From NCBI GenBank assembly GCA_001602955.1, contig LVAC01000003.1, positions 1-64,000 on the forward strand: a stretch of DNA of 64,000 bases, written 5' to 3'. Made by a program: the position numbers and the translations under genes. Within the stretch, counting starts at the first letter, position 1. Every line of letters begins with the position of its first letter. The stretch is from Sulfurospirillum sp001602955. Lineage in GTDB: Bacteria > Campylobacterota > Campylobacteria > Campylobacterales > Sulfurospirillaceae. The notes under the pieces were generated by a model, which was not told the DNA's origin, did no database searches, and saw nothing but the letters and a program-made list of their open reading frames with translations. Positions 35,253 through 45,096 of this stretch are shown one piece after another.

Positions 35253-36149
35253 ATGATAGAACCTCTTAAAACAAAAGCCGGCTTTGTTGCCGTCGTCGGA
35301 CGCCCCAATGCCGGTAAAAGCTCGCTACTCAACTGGCTTATCGGCGAAAAACTTGCCTTGGTTTCGCATAAAGCCAATGCAACGCGCAAGCGACTCAATA
35401 TGATCGCCATGCATGAAAGTGCTCAAATTATCTTTATCGATACGCCGGGGATCCACGAACAGGAACGACTCCTCAATCAATTTATGCTCGAAGAAGCCAT
35501 GAAAGCAATGGGCGATTGCGATCTTATCTTGTTTCTCACGCCCGTTACCGATACTCTGCAACACTACGCAGATTTTTTAGCTTTAACCAAGCCTGACGTA
35601 CCGCACATCGTTCTTTTAACCAAAACGGATACCGTTTCTCAAACGGTACTTTTGGATAAAATAACGCAATATCAAACCTATCAAGACAAATTTGCGGCTT
35701 TAATTCCCGTTTCCGTAAAAAAAGGAATCTCACAATCCTATCTTTTAGACACGATTAGTCGATTTATTCCGGAGCATCCTTACTTATACGATCCGGAAAT
35801 ATTGACGACGGAACGTTCTCGCGATATTTATAAAGAGCTGATTCGTGAAGCAATTTTTGAATATACGAGCGATGAAGTGCCCTACTTTTCAGATGTTTTA
35901 ATCGATAAAGTCGAAGAAAAAGAGTCAATCGATCATATTTATGCTACTATTGTCGTCGATAAAAAGAGCCAAAAGGGTATTATTATCGGAAAAGAAGGGC
36001 AAACGCTCAAAAGAATCGGCTCTCATGCTCGTCGATTAATTGAAGAATTGTCACAAAAACGTCTCTTTTTGAAACTTGTCGTCGTTGTGAAACAAGGCTG
36101 GAGCCAAGATAAAGAATTATTGAAGAAAATAGGTTATATAGTAGAATAA
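35253..36149 (+). CDS. era: GTPase Era
   Basis: The 298-residue ribosome-assembly GTPase binds 16S rRNA 3' end. G1 is GRPNAGKSSLLNW, G3 is DTPGIHE, G4 is TKTD, and the C-terminal KH domain contains GIIIGKEGQTLKRIG. It lies 9 bases after hslU and closes the argG-to-era group. Confidence 0.96.
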   Translation: MIEPLKTKAGFVAVVGRPNAGKSSLLNWLIGEKLALVSHKANATRKRLNMIAMHESAQIIFIDTPGIHEQERLLNQFMLEEAMKAMGDCDLILFLTPVTDTLQHYADFLALTKPDVPHIVLLTKTDTVSQTVLLDKITQYQTYQDKFAALIPVSVKKGISQSYLLDTISRFIPEHPYLYDPEILTTERSRDIYKELIREAIFEYTSDEVPYFSDVLIDKVEEKESIDHIYATIVVDKKSQKGIIIGKEGQTLKRIGSHARRLIEELSQKRLFLKLVVVVKQGWSQDKELLKKIGYIVE

Positions 36150-36170
36150 AGTATCAATAACATATTATGA

Positions 36171-36176
36171 TATAAT
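36171..36176 (+). promoter_or_regulatory. Probable -10 element of the MSHA/Cts-like operon
   Basis: TATAAT lies 44 bases before the ATG at 36220, in a 70-base AT-rich gap after era. No clear -35 is seen, which is usual for Campylobacterota vegetative promoters. AAAAGGGG is the ribosome-binding site. Confidence 0.4.
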
Positions 36177-36219
36177 TGTTGTACAATGATTAATTTTTAA
36201 AATAAAAGGGGTTTTAAAA

Positions 36220-37746
36220 ATGTCCATACCAGAGGATAGACGTTACAGTTCGCAAATCGTCTCCATCGACCCTTCATCTCTTGTCTCATATGCGTATTCG
36301 AAAAATGAAATCAAACTGAACAAGCTTGAGAAAAGCGATAAAAATGCATTTTTTATCTCTTATCTTTACGCACGGGATATGATTAGCGCAACAATCGATA
36401 TTAGTCGCAATATCCCCGATAGCGATCTTAAAGATGCTATCGAAATAAAAGTCTACGACGAGTTGGCACTAGACACATCCGTAGAATATACGATTACGTA
36501 TAGCGAAACGGATTCCAAAGATACTAAAAATCGCTCATTTAACGTTTTTATCGTCGATGCCGCGTTAATTGACGCTAAATTATCCCCGATCAAAGAAAAA
36601 ACACGCTATATCGATTACATGACTCCGGCTCCCTTTTTAATCAAAGCCTTATACTCTAAAAATTTACTTGAACCGGACGGTACGCACTGTTTCGTTTATT
36701 TTCAAAAAAACGACGCTTTTTTAGCCATTTATAAAGGCGGCGAATATATTTATTCTAAATCTTTGCATTATTCTTTAAAAGAAATTAATGAAAAATTTTG
36801 TGAACTTATCGGCGAAAGAATCGATGAAGAAGACTTTTATAAGTTACTCGTCAATGAAGGACTTCGTGCAACCAACAGCCAACACCAACAAAGTCTCATG
36901 CAACTTTTCGGAGAAATATTCCTTTATATCAACGATGTTTTAGTTTTTTGTAAACGATCTTACAATATCGATTATATCGATAAAATTTTTCTAGGTTCCG
37001 AAATAGGAACATTTTCAGGAATTGACGAGTATGGAAGAAGTTATTTGGGATTGGAATCGTTTGAATTCAATTTTAGCATCGCTATCAATTCCAAAGAGTG
37101 GTATATCGATCAAATTCATATTCTGATGATGCTCAGTGCACAACTTTATTTTGACAACCACGACGATCGTCTTAACTTTTCGATTTTTAAACGTCCTCCT
37201 CCGCTAAAATACAGACCGGTAGGACAACTTTTAGCAATTTTGGCAGCCAGTTTAATTGTCAGTCTTGTTTATCCCGCCTATCAATTTGCTTACCATTCTT
37301 TTTTAGGTTTACAAACGGTACAAAATACCGATGAGTACAATAAGCTTTTACAAAAAACTTCTAAAATTCGTCAAGATATTGCGGCATTGAAAATAGAAAA
37401 AGAAAAAGTGGATGTTCTTCTCAAAGACGAAACGGCAAAATTTGAATTTAGAAAAAAATTGCTATCGGAAATTTATCGTAAAAAAATCTCTTATCCGATG
37501 AAAGCCGCCATGCTTCTTGAGATTTTTCAACTTTCCAACCAAAGCGGAAGTAAAGTTGAAAACATTGTTTTTAAAAACCAACAACTTACGGTATCTATTC
37601 AAAATAAAAGTGAGAAAAAAATTACGGAATTTATCCAAGACCTTACCGAACTTAAAAAATACAAAATTAATACCGATAAAATAGCTCAAGACGATACAGG
37701 TAAATTGTATAGCAGCAACATTTCAATAGGATTGCATGATGAATAG
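36220..37746 (+). CDS. PilM/GspL-type assembly protein (MshI-like)
   Basis: The 508-residue protein has an actin-like cytoplasmic region (residues 1-325), one membrane span at about 332-355 (LLAILAASLIVSLVYPAYQF) and a periplasmic coiled coil with a small C-terminal domain (KKITEFIQDLTELKKYKIN, PilN-like). This fused PilM-PilN layout is typical of GspL or MshI. It is the first gene of an eight-gene operon and overlaps the next gene by 11 bases. The family call rests on layout and order. Confidence 0.7.
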   Translation: MSIPEDRRYSSQIVSIDPSSLVSYAYSKNEIKLNKLEKSDKNAFFISYLYARDMISATIDISRNIPDSDLKDAIEIKVYDELALDTSVEYTITYSETDSKDTKNRSFNVFIVDAALIDAKLSPIKEKTRYIDYMTPAPFLIKALYSKNLLEPDGTHCFVYFQKNDAFLAIYKGGEYIYSKSLHYSLKEINEKFCELIGERIDEEDFYKLLVNEGLRATNSQHQQSLMQLFGEIFLYINDVLVFCKRSYNIDYIDKIFLGSEIGTFSGIDEYGRSYLGLESFEFNFSIAINSKEWYIDQIHILMMLSAQLYFDNHDDRLNFSIFKRPPPLKYRPVGQLLAILAASLIVSLVYPAYQFAYHSFLGLQTVQNTDEYNKLLQKTSKIRQDIAALKIEKEKVDVLLKDETAKFEFRKKLLSEIYRKKISYPMKAAMLLEIFQLSNQSGSKVENIVFKNQQLTVSIQNKSEKKITEFIQDLTELKKYKINTDKIAQDDTGKLYSSNISIGLHDE

Positions 37747-38386
37747 CCTTGATTCACTCTTTGATAAAATTGATGCTTTTTTTGATGGAAAGAAAAAAAA
37801 TGAAACGTATCTGATCTTTTTAATGCTGGCTTCCGTTGTCGGTTTTATAGTCTATAGTTACCTTTTTCCGATCACGGAATCCATGTTAAAACAATCATTA
37901 CGAACCGCACAAGAAACGGAGAAAAAGCTTAAAGATGAACAATCGTATTTAGCTTCGGTTTCAAAAGACGGCAATGAAAATTTTTTAATTGCTAAAATCA
38001 AATCCGACATCGAGCATTCTAAAATCCTTCTTGAAAAAGCAACGTATACGAACGCTTATGTTGATACGAAATTAAAAGAGCTTTCTTATCTTCTTTTTAA
38101 CGATGAAAATTGGGCAAAATTTTTAAATTCTATTACGCAATTGGCCCAAAAATATGCCGTACGCATCAAAGTCATTGAAAATAAAATCAATGAACCTAGC
38201 TTACAAAAAATTGAACAAATACTCTCTTTAAAAGTTGATTTTAACGGTCCTTTCGTCAACACAATGAAATTTATGAATGCCATTGAGGAAAGTGAATTAG
38301 TCGTCGATATTTACGAGCTAAACTGTACAGGAAAGAAAAATATTGAAGGACAATTGAACATTGCCGTTTGGGGGATGAAATATTGA
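37736..38386 (+). CDS. PilO/GspM-type assembly protein (MshJ-like)
   Basis: The 216-residue protein has a short cytoplasmic N-terminus, one membrane span at about residues 24-44, a coiled coil, and a C-terminal ferredoxin-like region (FNGPFVNTMKFMNAIEESEL), the usual PilO layout. Sequence in this family is poorly conserved, so the order (after a PilM/N-like gene, before a secretin) is the main evidence. Confidence 0.7.
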   Translation: MMNSLDSLFDKIDAFFDGKKKNETYLIFLMLASVVGFIVYSYLFPITESMLKQSLRTAQETEKKLKDEQSYLASVSKDGNENFLIAKIKSDIEHSKILLEKATYTNAYVDTKLKELSYLLFNDENWAKFLNSITQLAQKYAVRIKVIENKINEPSLQKIEQILSLKVDFNGPFVNTMKFMNAIEESELVVDIYELNCTGKKNIEGQLNIAVWGMKY

Positions 38387-38811
38387 AAACAGTATTATCA
38401 ATTATCGTCATGACATGTACGATCGTAGAGGTGATCGAAGCAAAGAGCAATCTAACGTTAAATGATGAAGTCAAAACGTACGATACTATTTTTGAGAAGA
38501 TCGCAGAAAAAAGAATCGGTGCGAATATTCTTCTTTTGGATACATTGGGAAACCCTTTTGTTTCACTTTCATCCGATTTAAATGTCTCGGAACATAATGC
38601 ATCATCAAAAATAGAGACATTTACGCTCGAAGCCACCTTTGAGGCAAAAGCAAAAATTAACGGTGTATGGTATGGAAAGAATGATGATGTCGGAGCGTAT
38701 AAACTGGTAAGAATTACACGTAATAGTGCCCTATTACAAAACGACAATGATAAAAAAGAACTTTTTATAAGGACGAAAGATGAGAGTAATGTTAAAATTT
38801 TTGCCAAATAA
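38383..38811 (+). CDS. Small secreted assembly protein (MshK/CtsR position)
   Basis: The 142-residue protein has an N-terminal signal sequence (KTVLSIIVMTCTIVEVIEA). TTG 38383 is chosen as the start because GGGGGATG precedes it and it overlaps the previous stop; another TTG lies 15 bases upstream. The body contains GVWYGKNDDVGAYKLVRI, the kind of segment seen in PilP/GspC-type periplasmic linkers. It overlaps the secretin gene by 32 bases. By position it equals mshK, or ctsR of C. jejuni. Confidence 0.65.
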   Translation: MKTVLSIIVMTCTIVEVIEAKSNLTLNDEVKTYDTIFEKIAEKRIGANILLLDTLGNPFVSLSSDLNVSEHNASSKIETFTLEATFEAKAKINGVWYGKNDDVGAYKLVRITRNSALLQNDNDKKELFIRTKDESNVKIFAK

Positions 38812-40330
38812 TATTATTGCATGTATGGCAATTATAGCGTTTTTACTATCTCCCGTTTTGGCGGTCGATAAGGCAAAAACGTGTGAACATCGTACTTTTA
38901 ATATCAAAACCAATAATAAAGCGACGGGTGCAGAATTGCTAACCGAATTGGCCGACGTATGCGATTTTAGTATCGTCGTTAAAGATACGGAAGCAGAAAA
39001 AATTTTGGCAAAAAACCTAAACGGCATCAATATTAAAAATCTCTCTTTAGACGAAGTCTTTCAAATTGTGCTGAACGATAATGATCTTTTCTATACGTAT
39101 GATAAAAATTTTCTCAAAATTTCGGCACTCTCAACAAAATCTTTTAAAGTCGATTATATTTCGTCCGTTCGCGAAGGAAAAGCAGTTATCAATGCTTCGG
39201 TAGATGCTACGCCCAAAGAAGTAGGCAGCAACGGTACATCAAGCGGTGCAAACCTTACTACCAATCAAAACACCATTTCTTCTAACGAATCTTTTGACTT
39301 TTGGAAAACAATTTCGAGTGAGCTTATGTCCGTTTTAAATACGGGAGCAGAATCCTATACTGCACAAACGCCTATTATTAACGCAAGTGCAGGTATTATT
39401 ACCGTAACGGCGACCAAAAAGCAACTCAATCGTGTTGCCGAATATATCGACTTACTCAAAGAGCGATTGCATAAACAAGTACTGATCGATGTTTCGATCT
39501 TGTCCGTTGCATTAAGCACAAGCAATAAAACAGGCGTTGACTGGAGTAAATTCCAACTTAGCATTAACAGTACGTCGATGTTTAATAATAGTAATAATTT
39601 AAATGCCTACCATAAGGAGCCTTATGCTCAAGTTGGTGCCAACGATTCGCTAACGGGAAATAGTGCCGTTATGAATAACTTAACCGTTGTTAACGATGCC
39701 GTCTTTTCAATCTCCGGTCTCGTTGATTTTCTTGCTTCGAATGGAGATACGCGCGTCGTTTCCAGTCCAAAAGTTTTAACAATGAATAATCAACAAGCAC
39801 TCATCACTGTAGGAGACAATATTAATTATCGTGTGCCTGAAGATACAACCAATACGGCAACAACGACATCAACATTGACGACTACCTATACCAATTATTC
39901 AATTTTTATAGGTATCTTGCTTAACATTACACCTGAAATCTCTGAAGACAATGAAATTATTTTGCGAATCAACCCTTCCGTAAGTAACTTTAAATATTCC
40001 GACGATGATACAAAAACAACCAATCCTCGTGAAATTGCTCCGGACACGACCGAGAAAAAACTTTCAACAGTTGTAAAAGTTAAAGATGGTAGTACGATTA
40101 TTCTCGGCGGACTCATAGCCAATACCAAAGGCAAAGAAGCAAGTAACGTCCCAGTTCTCAGTAGTATTCCTTTGTTAGGCGAAGCCTTTAAACACTCTGC
40201 CGACACGATTAGTACCACAGAGCTTGTTTTTGTTATTACCCCACGTATTATCGGAGCTAAAGGAACGGATAAAACAACACTTAAAGATCTCGGGTATAGT
40301 CAAAAAGTCTATGAACAGCCATTACAGTGA
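38780..40330 (+). CDS. mshL: Outer-membrane secretin (MshL/CtsD-type)
   Basis: The 516-residue protein has a signal peptide ending SPVLA, an N-terminal STN/N0-like domain (about 30-115), a further N-domain (PIINASAGIITVTATKKQLN), then the secretin barrel with VVSSPKVLTMNNQQALITVG and GGLIANTKGKEASNVPVLSS plus IPLLGEAFK. Secretins form the gated outer-membrane ring for type IV pili, type II secretion or DNA uptake. AAGGACGAAAG precedes the ATG. No pilotin is seen. Confidence 0.9.
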   Translation: MRVMLKFLPNNIIACMAIIAFLLSPVLAVDKAKTCEHRTFNIKTNNKATGAELLTELADVCDFSIVVKDTEAEKILAKNLNGINIKNLSLDEVFQIVLNDNDLFYTYDKNFLKISALSTKSFKVDYISSVREGKAVINASVDATPKEVGSNGTSSGANLTTNQNTISSNESFDFWKTISSELMSVLNTGAESYTAQTPIINASAGIITVTATKKQLNRVAEYIDLLKERLHKQVLIDVSILSVALSTSNKTGVDWSKFQLSINSTSMFNNSNNLNAYHKEPYAQVGANDSLTGNSAVMNNLTVVNDAVFSISGLVDFLASNGDTRVVSSPKVLTMNNQQALITVGDNINYRVPEDTTNTATTTSTLTTTYTNYSIFIGILLNITPEISEDNEIILRINPSVSNFKYSDDDTKTTNPREIAPDTTEKKLSTVVKVKDGSTIILGGLIANTKGKEASNVPVLSSIPLLGEAFKHSADTISTTELVFVITPRIIGAKGTDKTTLKDLGYSQKVYEQPLQ

Positions 40331-41120
40331 TCTCAAATCCATCTTTGTCGATGGAGAAGTATTTGACTATATTAATTTAGACAAAGCGGCACTGACGTAC
40401 GATAAATTGATACAAACGTTGGATAAGCCTTTAAAACTTATTTTGTTTTACGGTAAACCGGGAACAGGAAAAACGTTTTTATTGCAAAAAATCTATAATG
40501 ATTTACGCCAAAAAAAGCGTATTATTTTTTTCCCGAGACCTTTTTTCGACGAAAAAGTTTTTATTAAAGCTTTATACGAAGCAACGTTTGGAAAAGCTTC
40601 TCCGGAATTTTCCAATTATAATGAGTTTTTAGCCTTAGTGGGAAAACACATCACTTCTCCCGAACAAGGTATTACCGTTTTAATCGATGAAGCACAACTC
40701 TATCCGACGGATCTGATTGAAAAAATCCGCCTAATGGCCGATTCGAGACTTTTTAAATTTCTTTTTACGGTTCATAAAACGGAAAAAGAAGACGTTCTTG
40801 CTAAAGATTATTTTCAAACGCGTATTTGGGAAACAATTGAAATCGATAATGCTTCTTTAAATGAAATTAAAACCTATATCGAAAAAAAATTATTGTTTCA
40901 TAATCGTTTTGAGTATCTCAATTTATTCAAAGAAAAACATTATAAACTGATTGCACACCTTACCTCAGGTAATTTGCGAACTATCAACAAATTGATGTAT
41001 AAACTCTTTGAAATTTTAGAGTATTACGATCAACATAAACCCTCTTTAATTAAAGCCAATGCTTTACATATCAAATATATTGAGATGGCTGGAATTAGCC
41101 TAGGAATGATTCATGCTTAG
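40311..41120 (+). CDS. mshM: ExeA-like AAA ATPase (MshM/CtsP-type)
   Basis: The 269-residue ATPase has Walker A GKPGTGKTFLLQKIY at about residue 48 and Walker B ITVLIDEAQLYP at about 118. The start MNSHYSDLKSIF at 40311 overlaps the secretin end by 20 bases; the open frame upstream runs through the secretin gene. ExeA-family ATPases help assemble secretins through peptidoglycan. No C-terminal peptidoglycan-binding domain is present, as in MshM. Confidence 0.85.
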   Translation: MNSHYSDLKSIFVDGEVFDYINLDKAALTYDKLIQTLDKPLKLILFYGKPGTGKTFLLQKIYNDLRQKKRIIFFPRPFFDEKVFIKALYEATFGKASPEFSNYNEFLALVGKHITSPEQGITVLIDEAQLYPTDLIEKIRLMADSRLFKFLFTVHKTEKEDVLAKDYFQTRIWETIEIDNASLNEIKTYIEKKLLFHNRFEYLNLFKEKHYKLIAHLTSGNLRTINKLMYKLFEILEYYDQHKPSLIKANALHIKYIEMAGISLGMIHA

Positions 41121-41997
41121 CCATTCTGAAATCAACGAGCTTGAGAAAAAGCTATCGAAATACCGATTAAAAAGAACATTATTCTACGGTGGAACGATTT
41201 TAATAGGCATCTCTGTTGTCGCCACGCTCGCTTTACTTTTCTTTCTTTATCGCTCAGATGCCTCAAAACCTCAAGAAGTTCAAACACCGCATGAAACTAC
41301 TATACGAGAAAAAGAAAACAACGCTAGCAGTACATTAACATCCGTTCTTGCAGTAGAAAATAATATGACAAAGACGGAAAACACAATTCCGGATAAGCAT
41401 CAGGAACAATCAAAAGAAGAAATTTTGCGCTTACGCCTCCCGGATACATTAAACAAAACGTCCACATCGGATAAAAAAGCTTATACTCCACCGCCCGAAG
41501 ACTTCGATACACCGCCTCTCAAAAAGAAAGCAGAAAACGAATTGGATTTGCCGGTATTAAAACGTAACGGTAACAGTGAAGAACAAACGTTTTATCGCAA
41601 TAAAGAAGAACAAATCGACGCTACGCTATTGCCTCCGCCTCCTCCGTTAGAAGAGACTAAACCCAAAGGCGTTATTAAAATAGAAAGCCAAGAGATCAAT
41701 TCTATTTCATATTTGAAAGAAAAATTCGATACGACACATAATATCGTCTTTGCTTTAATGTTGGCAGAAGAGTATTATTTAAGTAAAAACTATGTTGAGA
41801 GCAATAAATGGGCATTAATCGCTAATAATCTTGATGCCGAAAATGAAAAAAGCTGGATTTGGTTTGCTAAATCCAAGCTCAAGCTAGGACAAAAAGAAGA
41901 TGCTATTTTAGCACTAAAAACGTATTTAAAAAACACAAAATCACAAGCGGCGCAAAGTTTGCTCAACCAAATTACCTTGGGAGAACCGATTCAATAA
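41113..41997 (+). CDS. Membrane-anchored TPR-like protein (MshN/CtsX position)
   Basis: The 294-residue protein has one membrane span (about residues 23-46, FYGGTILIGISVVATLALLF), a low-complexity linker rich in P, K and E (about 50-195), and a C-terminal TPR-like helical part (FALMLAEEYYLSKNYVESNK, then LDAENEKSWIWFAKSKLKLG). This is the architecture of MshN. It overlaps the ExeA-like gene by 8 bases. Confidence 0.72.
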   Translation: MLSHSEINELEKKLSKYRLKRTLFYGGTILIGISVVATLALLFFLYRSDASKPQEVQTPHETTIREKENNASSTLTSVLAVENNMTKTENTIPDKHQEQSKEEILRLRLPDTLNKTSTSDKKAYTPPPEDFDTPPLKKKAENELDLPVLKRNGNSEEQTFYRNKEEQIDATLLPPPPPLEETKPKGVIKIESQEINSISYLKEKFDTTHNIVFALMLAEEYYLSKNYVESNKWALIANNLDAENEKSWIWFAKSKLKLGQKEDAILALKTYLKNTKSQAAQSLLNQITLGEPIQ

Positions 41998-42063
41998 CGT
42001 TTTTACGCTATAAGCAAATTCTATAATACACACAAAGAAATGAAAAGGTAGCGGTGCAGAAGC

Positions 42064-43815
42064 ATGAGTGATATTACGACGACTTTATTAACATACTTAA
42101 TCCAAAACCGTATCATCGACGAAAATACGGCTCATAGAATTCAAGATGAAGCAAAACAAAACGATCAAAAAGCTTTAGGCGAAATTTTACTTGAAAATCG
42201 TTTTTTTACCAAAGAAGATCTTTTCATCTTAGTAATCGAATTTTTTAAAAAGGGATATCTGTCTCTTGAAGACGTTAACAGCAATTTTGCCATAGAAAGT
42301 GAGAGATTTTTACAGGCATTGGCAAAAAATTTAAGTTATGAGTATTTGGATCTAGATTCGATCGATATCGACTACCGACTCGCTTCTAAGTTACCCTTCC
42401 CTCAACTTAAAAAATATCAAGCTTTGCCGATCCGTGAAGATGAAATTAATATCTTTGTGGCACTCAAAGACCCGATGGATATTCATGCGCAAGAAGGCGT
42501 ACAACGACTGTTCCCGCGTAAGCTTCTAAAAATTATTATTGCCGATCCCGTTCAAATCGATAAATACCTCATTAAAATAGAATTGGGAGAGAGTATTAAA
42601 GGGCTTATCGGCGAAATTCGAAAAGAGATTACTTCCAGTGCCGTCGAAAATCCACAAGAATCTTCCGGTATCCTCAAACTCATTGAAATTATCTTAAAAA
42701 CCTCGATCTTAGCAAGAGCTAGTGATATTCATATCGAACCGACCGAAAACAATTGTATCGTCCGAAGCAGGATCGACGGTATGCTAACGGAAACATTTAT
42801 TTTCGATAAAGACATTTATCCTCCCTTAGCATCTCGTATGAAACTCCTTTCTAATATGGATATTGCGGAAAAAAGGAAACCTCAAGACGGACGTTTTTCG
42901 GCAACCATTTTAGGAAGAGAGTATGATTTTAGGATTTCGGCACTTCCGACCATTAACGGCGAGTCTATCGTTATTCGTATTTTAGACAAGTCCAAAGTGA
43001 TGATAAAAATTGAAGATTTAGGAATGCATCCGAAAAATTATGCCAAATTTTCGCAATCAATGCGTTCACCTTACGGTATTATTTTTGTTACTGGACCTAC
43101 GGGAAGCGGTAAAACAACAACGCTTTATGCGGCTCTCAATGCGATTAAAAGCGTACAAACCAAAATTATTACCGTAGAAGATCCGGTGGAGTACCAGCTC
43201 AATTTAACGCAACAAGTACAGGTAAACGAAAAAGCTAATCTCACCTTTGCTTCGGCGTTGCGTTCTATCTTGAGACAAGATCCCGATATTATCATGATCG
43301 GCGAGGTGCGCGATACCGAAACGCTTCGAATTGCCGTTCAAGCTGCATTAACGGGTCACCTTGTTTTTTCAACACTCCACACAAACGATGCCATCAGTGC
43401 CGTTACAAGGGTGGTCGACATGGGGATTGAGTCCTATTTAATTAGCGGTTCTTTAATTGCTATCGAAGCTCAAAGGCTCATACGAAAACTGTGCCCTTAT
43501 TGTAAAAGCAAATACACGCTGCCCAAAACGGCGCACGACGAGATTCGCGATATGTTACCGCCGACGTATCAATTTTACAAAAATAATGGTTGCGAAAAAT
43601 GTGCCCAGACGGGATACCTCGGAAGAGAAATGATCTCTGAGATTCTCGTCATTAGTGAAAAAATTTCAAGTATGATTGCACAAGGTGCTAGCAAAAGTGA
43701 AATAAAAGAACAGGCACTCAAAGAAGGTTTTATCGACATGTACCAAGACGGTATTATACGTGCGGCAAACGGTGTAACCACATTTGACGAAATTGCAAGG
43801 GTGGCAAAAGGATGA
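42064..43815 (+). CDS. mshE: Type II secretion/type IV pilus assembly ATPase (GspE/PilB/MshE, CtsE)
   Basis: The 583-residue hexameric motor has an N-terminal GspE-N domain (about 60-165) and Walker A GPTGSGKTTTLYAAL (about 346). The Asp box is IITVEDPVEYQ, Walker B ILRQDPDIIMIGEVRD, and the His box GHLVFSTLHTNDA. A tetracysteine zinc site, CPYC ... CEKCAQTGYLGRE, sits at about 478-520. It powers pilus or pseudopilus extension. It is preceded by a 66-base gap with a GTAGCGG-type ribosome-binding site. Confidence 0.93.
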   Translation: MSDITTTLLTYLIQNRIIDENTAHRIQDEAKQNDQKALGEILLENRFFTKEDLFILVIEFFKKGYLSLEDVNSNFAIESERFLQALAKNLSYEYLDLDSIDIDYRLASKLPFPQLKKYQALPIREDEINIFVALKDPMDIHAQEGVQRLFPRKLLKIIIADPVQIDKYLIKIELGESIKGLIGEIRKEITSSAVENPQESSGILKLIEIILKTSILARASDIHIEPTENNCIVRSRIDGMLTETFIFDKDIYPPLASRMKLLSNMDIAEKRKPQDGRFSATILGREYDFRISALPTINGESIVIRILDKSKVMIKIEDLGMHPKNYAKFSQSMRSPYGIIFVTGPTGSGKTTTLYAALNAIKSVQTKIITVEDPVEYQLNLTQQVQVNEKANLTFASALRSILRQDPDIIMIGEVRDTETLRIAVQAALTGHLVFSTLHTNDAISAVTRVVDMGIESYLISGSLIAIEAQRLIRKLCPYCKSKYTLPKTAHDEIRDMLPPTYQFYKNNGCEKCAQTGYLGREMISEILVISEKISSMIAQGASKSEIKEQALKEGFIDMYQDGIIRAANGVTTFDEIARVAKG

Positions 43816-45056
43816 AATATTTTGAAGTGAATTACCTTTCCAAAGGTAAAAAAAGTAAAACGATTATTAAGTCTCCCAATAAACACGATGCCATTGCGAT
43901 CGCCAAGATAAAAATTCCGGGCATTATCGTCAATGTCAAAGAGACTTCCGCGCCGTTAGAAGATCAGTTAAGTGCCTTTAAAGATCAATTTTTAAATACG
44001 ATCTTACGTAAAAAAGTCAAAATGACAAGTTTAATTGCCGCGATACGCCAATTAAGCGTTATGACGAATGCAGGAATTTCAATTCACGACAGCGTTAAAG
44101 AAGTTGAGGCGGCAACGGTCGATAAAACGCTGAAAGAGATTTTTTCAAGCGTTAACGACGATCTTAACTCCGGTTTGAGCCTAACGCAGGCATTAATGCC
44201 TTATCGTGAAACCGTCGGAGACGTAACGATTGCTTTGGTGGAATTAGGTGAAAGTACCGGTAATATGGCGGAATCTTTGGCAAAACTTGCCGATATTTTA
44301 GAGGAAATCGAAGAAAACAGGCAAAAATTTAAAAAAGCCATGCGCTATCCTATTACGGTCGTGATAGCCATTGCGATCGCCTTTACGATTTTGATGGTTT
44401 ACGTCGTTCCGAAATTTAAAGACATCTTCTCTAAACTAAAAGCAGACTTGCCTCTTCCGACCAAGATCTTACTCTTTATGGAACAGATGATTAACCAATA
44501 CGGTTTATACCTTTTAGCCGGTATTATCGGTACGATTATCTTGTTCAAATACCTTTTAAACAATAACGAAGAGTTTAAGAAAGGATTTGATAGGTATATT
44601 TTAAAGACTTACTTGATCGGCGACATTATTTTTTATGCAACCTTGAGCCGTTTTTGCCTTGTCTTTACCGAACTGATTCGTGCGGGTATTCCGATTGCCG
44701 ATGCATTGGACACTTCATTGCTTACACTTGACAATACGCATCTTAAAAAAAGGCTTTCCGCCGTTAAAGTTTCGGTACAACGCGGTATATCGCTTACCGA
44801 AGCTTTTCGAGATACGGCTCTTTTTGAGGGAATGCTCGTTCAGATGATTCAAGCGGGTGAGCAAAGCGGTACGTTGGACAAAATGTTGGAGAAAGTGACG
44901 TTGTATTTAAAATCGCGCTTTAATCAAATTATCGACAACATCGCAAGTTATATTGAGCCTATTTTATTGGGATTTATTGCGGGAATGGTTCTTTTGATGG
45001 CGTTAGGTATTTTTATGCCGATGTGGGATATGGCAAAAGCGGTAAAAATGAATTAA
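43812..45056 (+). CDS. mshG: Inner-membrane platform protein (GspF/PilC/MshG, CtsF)
   Basis: The 414-residue protein has two GspF repeats, each with LxxGxxLxxAL-type motifs (VALVELGESTGNMAESLAKL and LVQMIQAGEQSGTLDKMLEK). It has three membrane spans at about 175-195, 222-245 and 380-405. It couples the ATPase to pilin polymerisation. It overlaps mshE by four bases, and a strong terminator follows. No pilin genes follow in the window. Confidence 0.92.
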   Translation: MKYFEVNYLSKGKKSKTIIKSPNKHDAIAIAKIKIPGIIVNVKETSAPLEDQLSAFKDQFLNTILRKKVKMTSLIAAIRQLSVMTNAGISIHDSVKEVEAATVDKTLKEIFSSVNDDLNSGLSLTQALMPYRETVGDVTIALVELGESTGNMAESLAKLADILEEIEENRQKFKKAMRYPITVVIAIAIAFTILMVYVVPKFKDIFSKLKADLPLPTKILLFMEQMINQYGLYLLAGIIGTIILFKYLLNNNEEFKKGFDRYILKTYLIGDIIFYATLSRFCLVFTELIRAGIPIADALDTSLLTLDNTHLKKRLSAVKVSVQRGISLTEAFRDTALFEGMLVQMIQAGEQSGTLDKMLEKVTLYLKSRFNQIIDNIASYIEPILLGFIAGMVLLMALGIFMPMWDMAKAVKMN

Positions 45057-45057
45057 G

Positions 45058-45091
45058 AAACTTCACAAAGCTCTTTTGCTTTGTGAAGTTT
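45058..45091. terminator. Bidirectional terminator after the MSHA/Cts-like operon
   Basis: AAACTTCACAAAGC (45058-45071) pairs perfectly over 14 bases with GCTTTGTGAAGTTT (45078-45091) around a TCTTTT loop, between the convergent mshG and the 156-residue gene. Confidence 0.88.
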
Positions 45092-45096
45092 ACGTC

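Noticed and set aside
36220..45056. The operon as a complete general type II secretion system
   Set aside because: There is no GspC, GspG-K or GspO equivalent. Gene order and the ExeA-like and TPR genes match MSHA/Cts instead.
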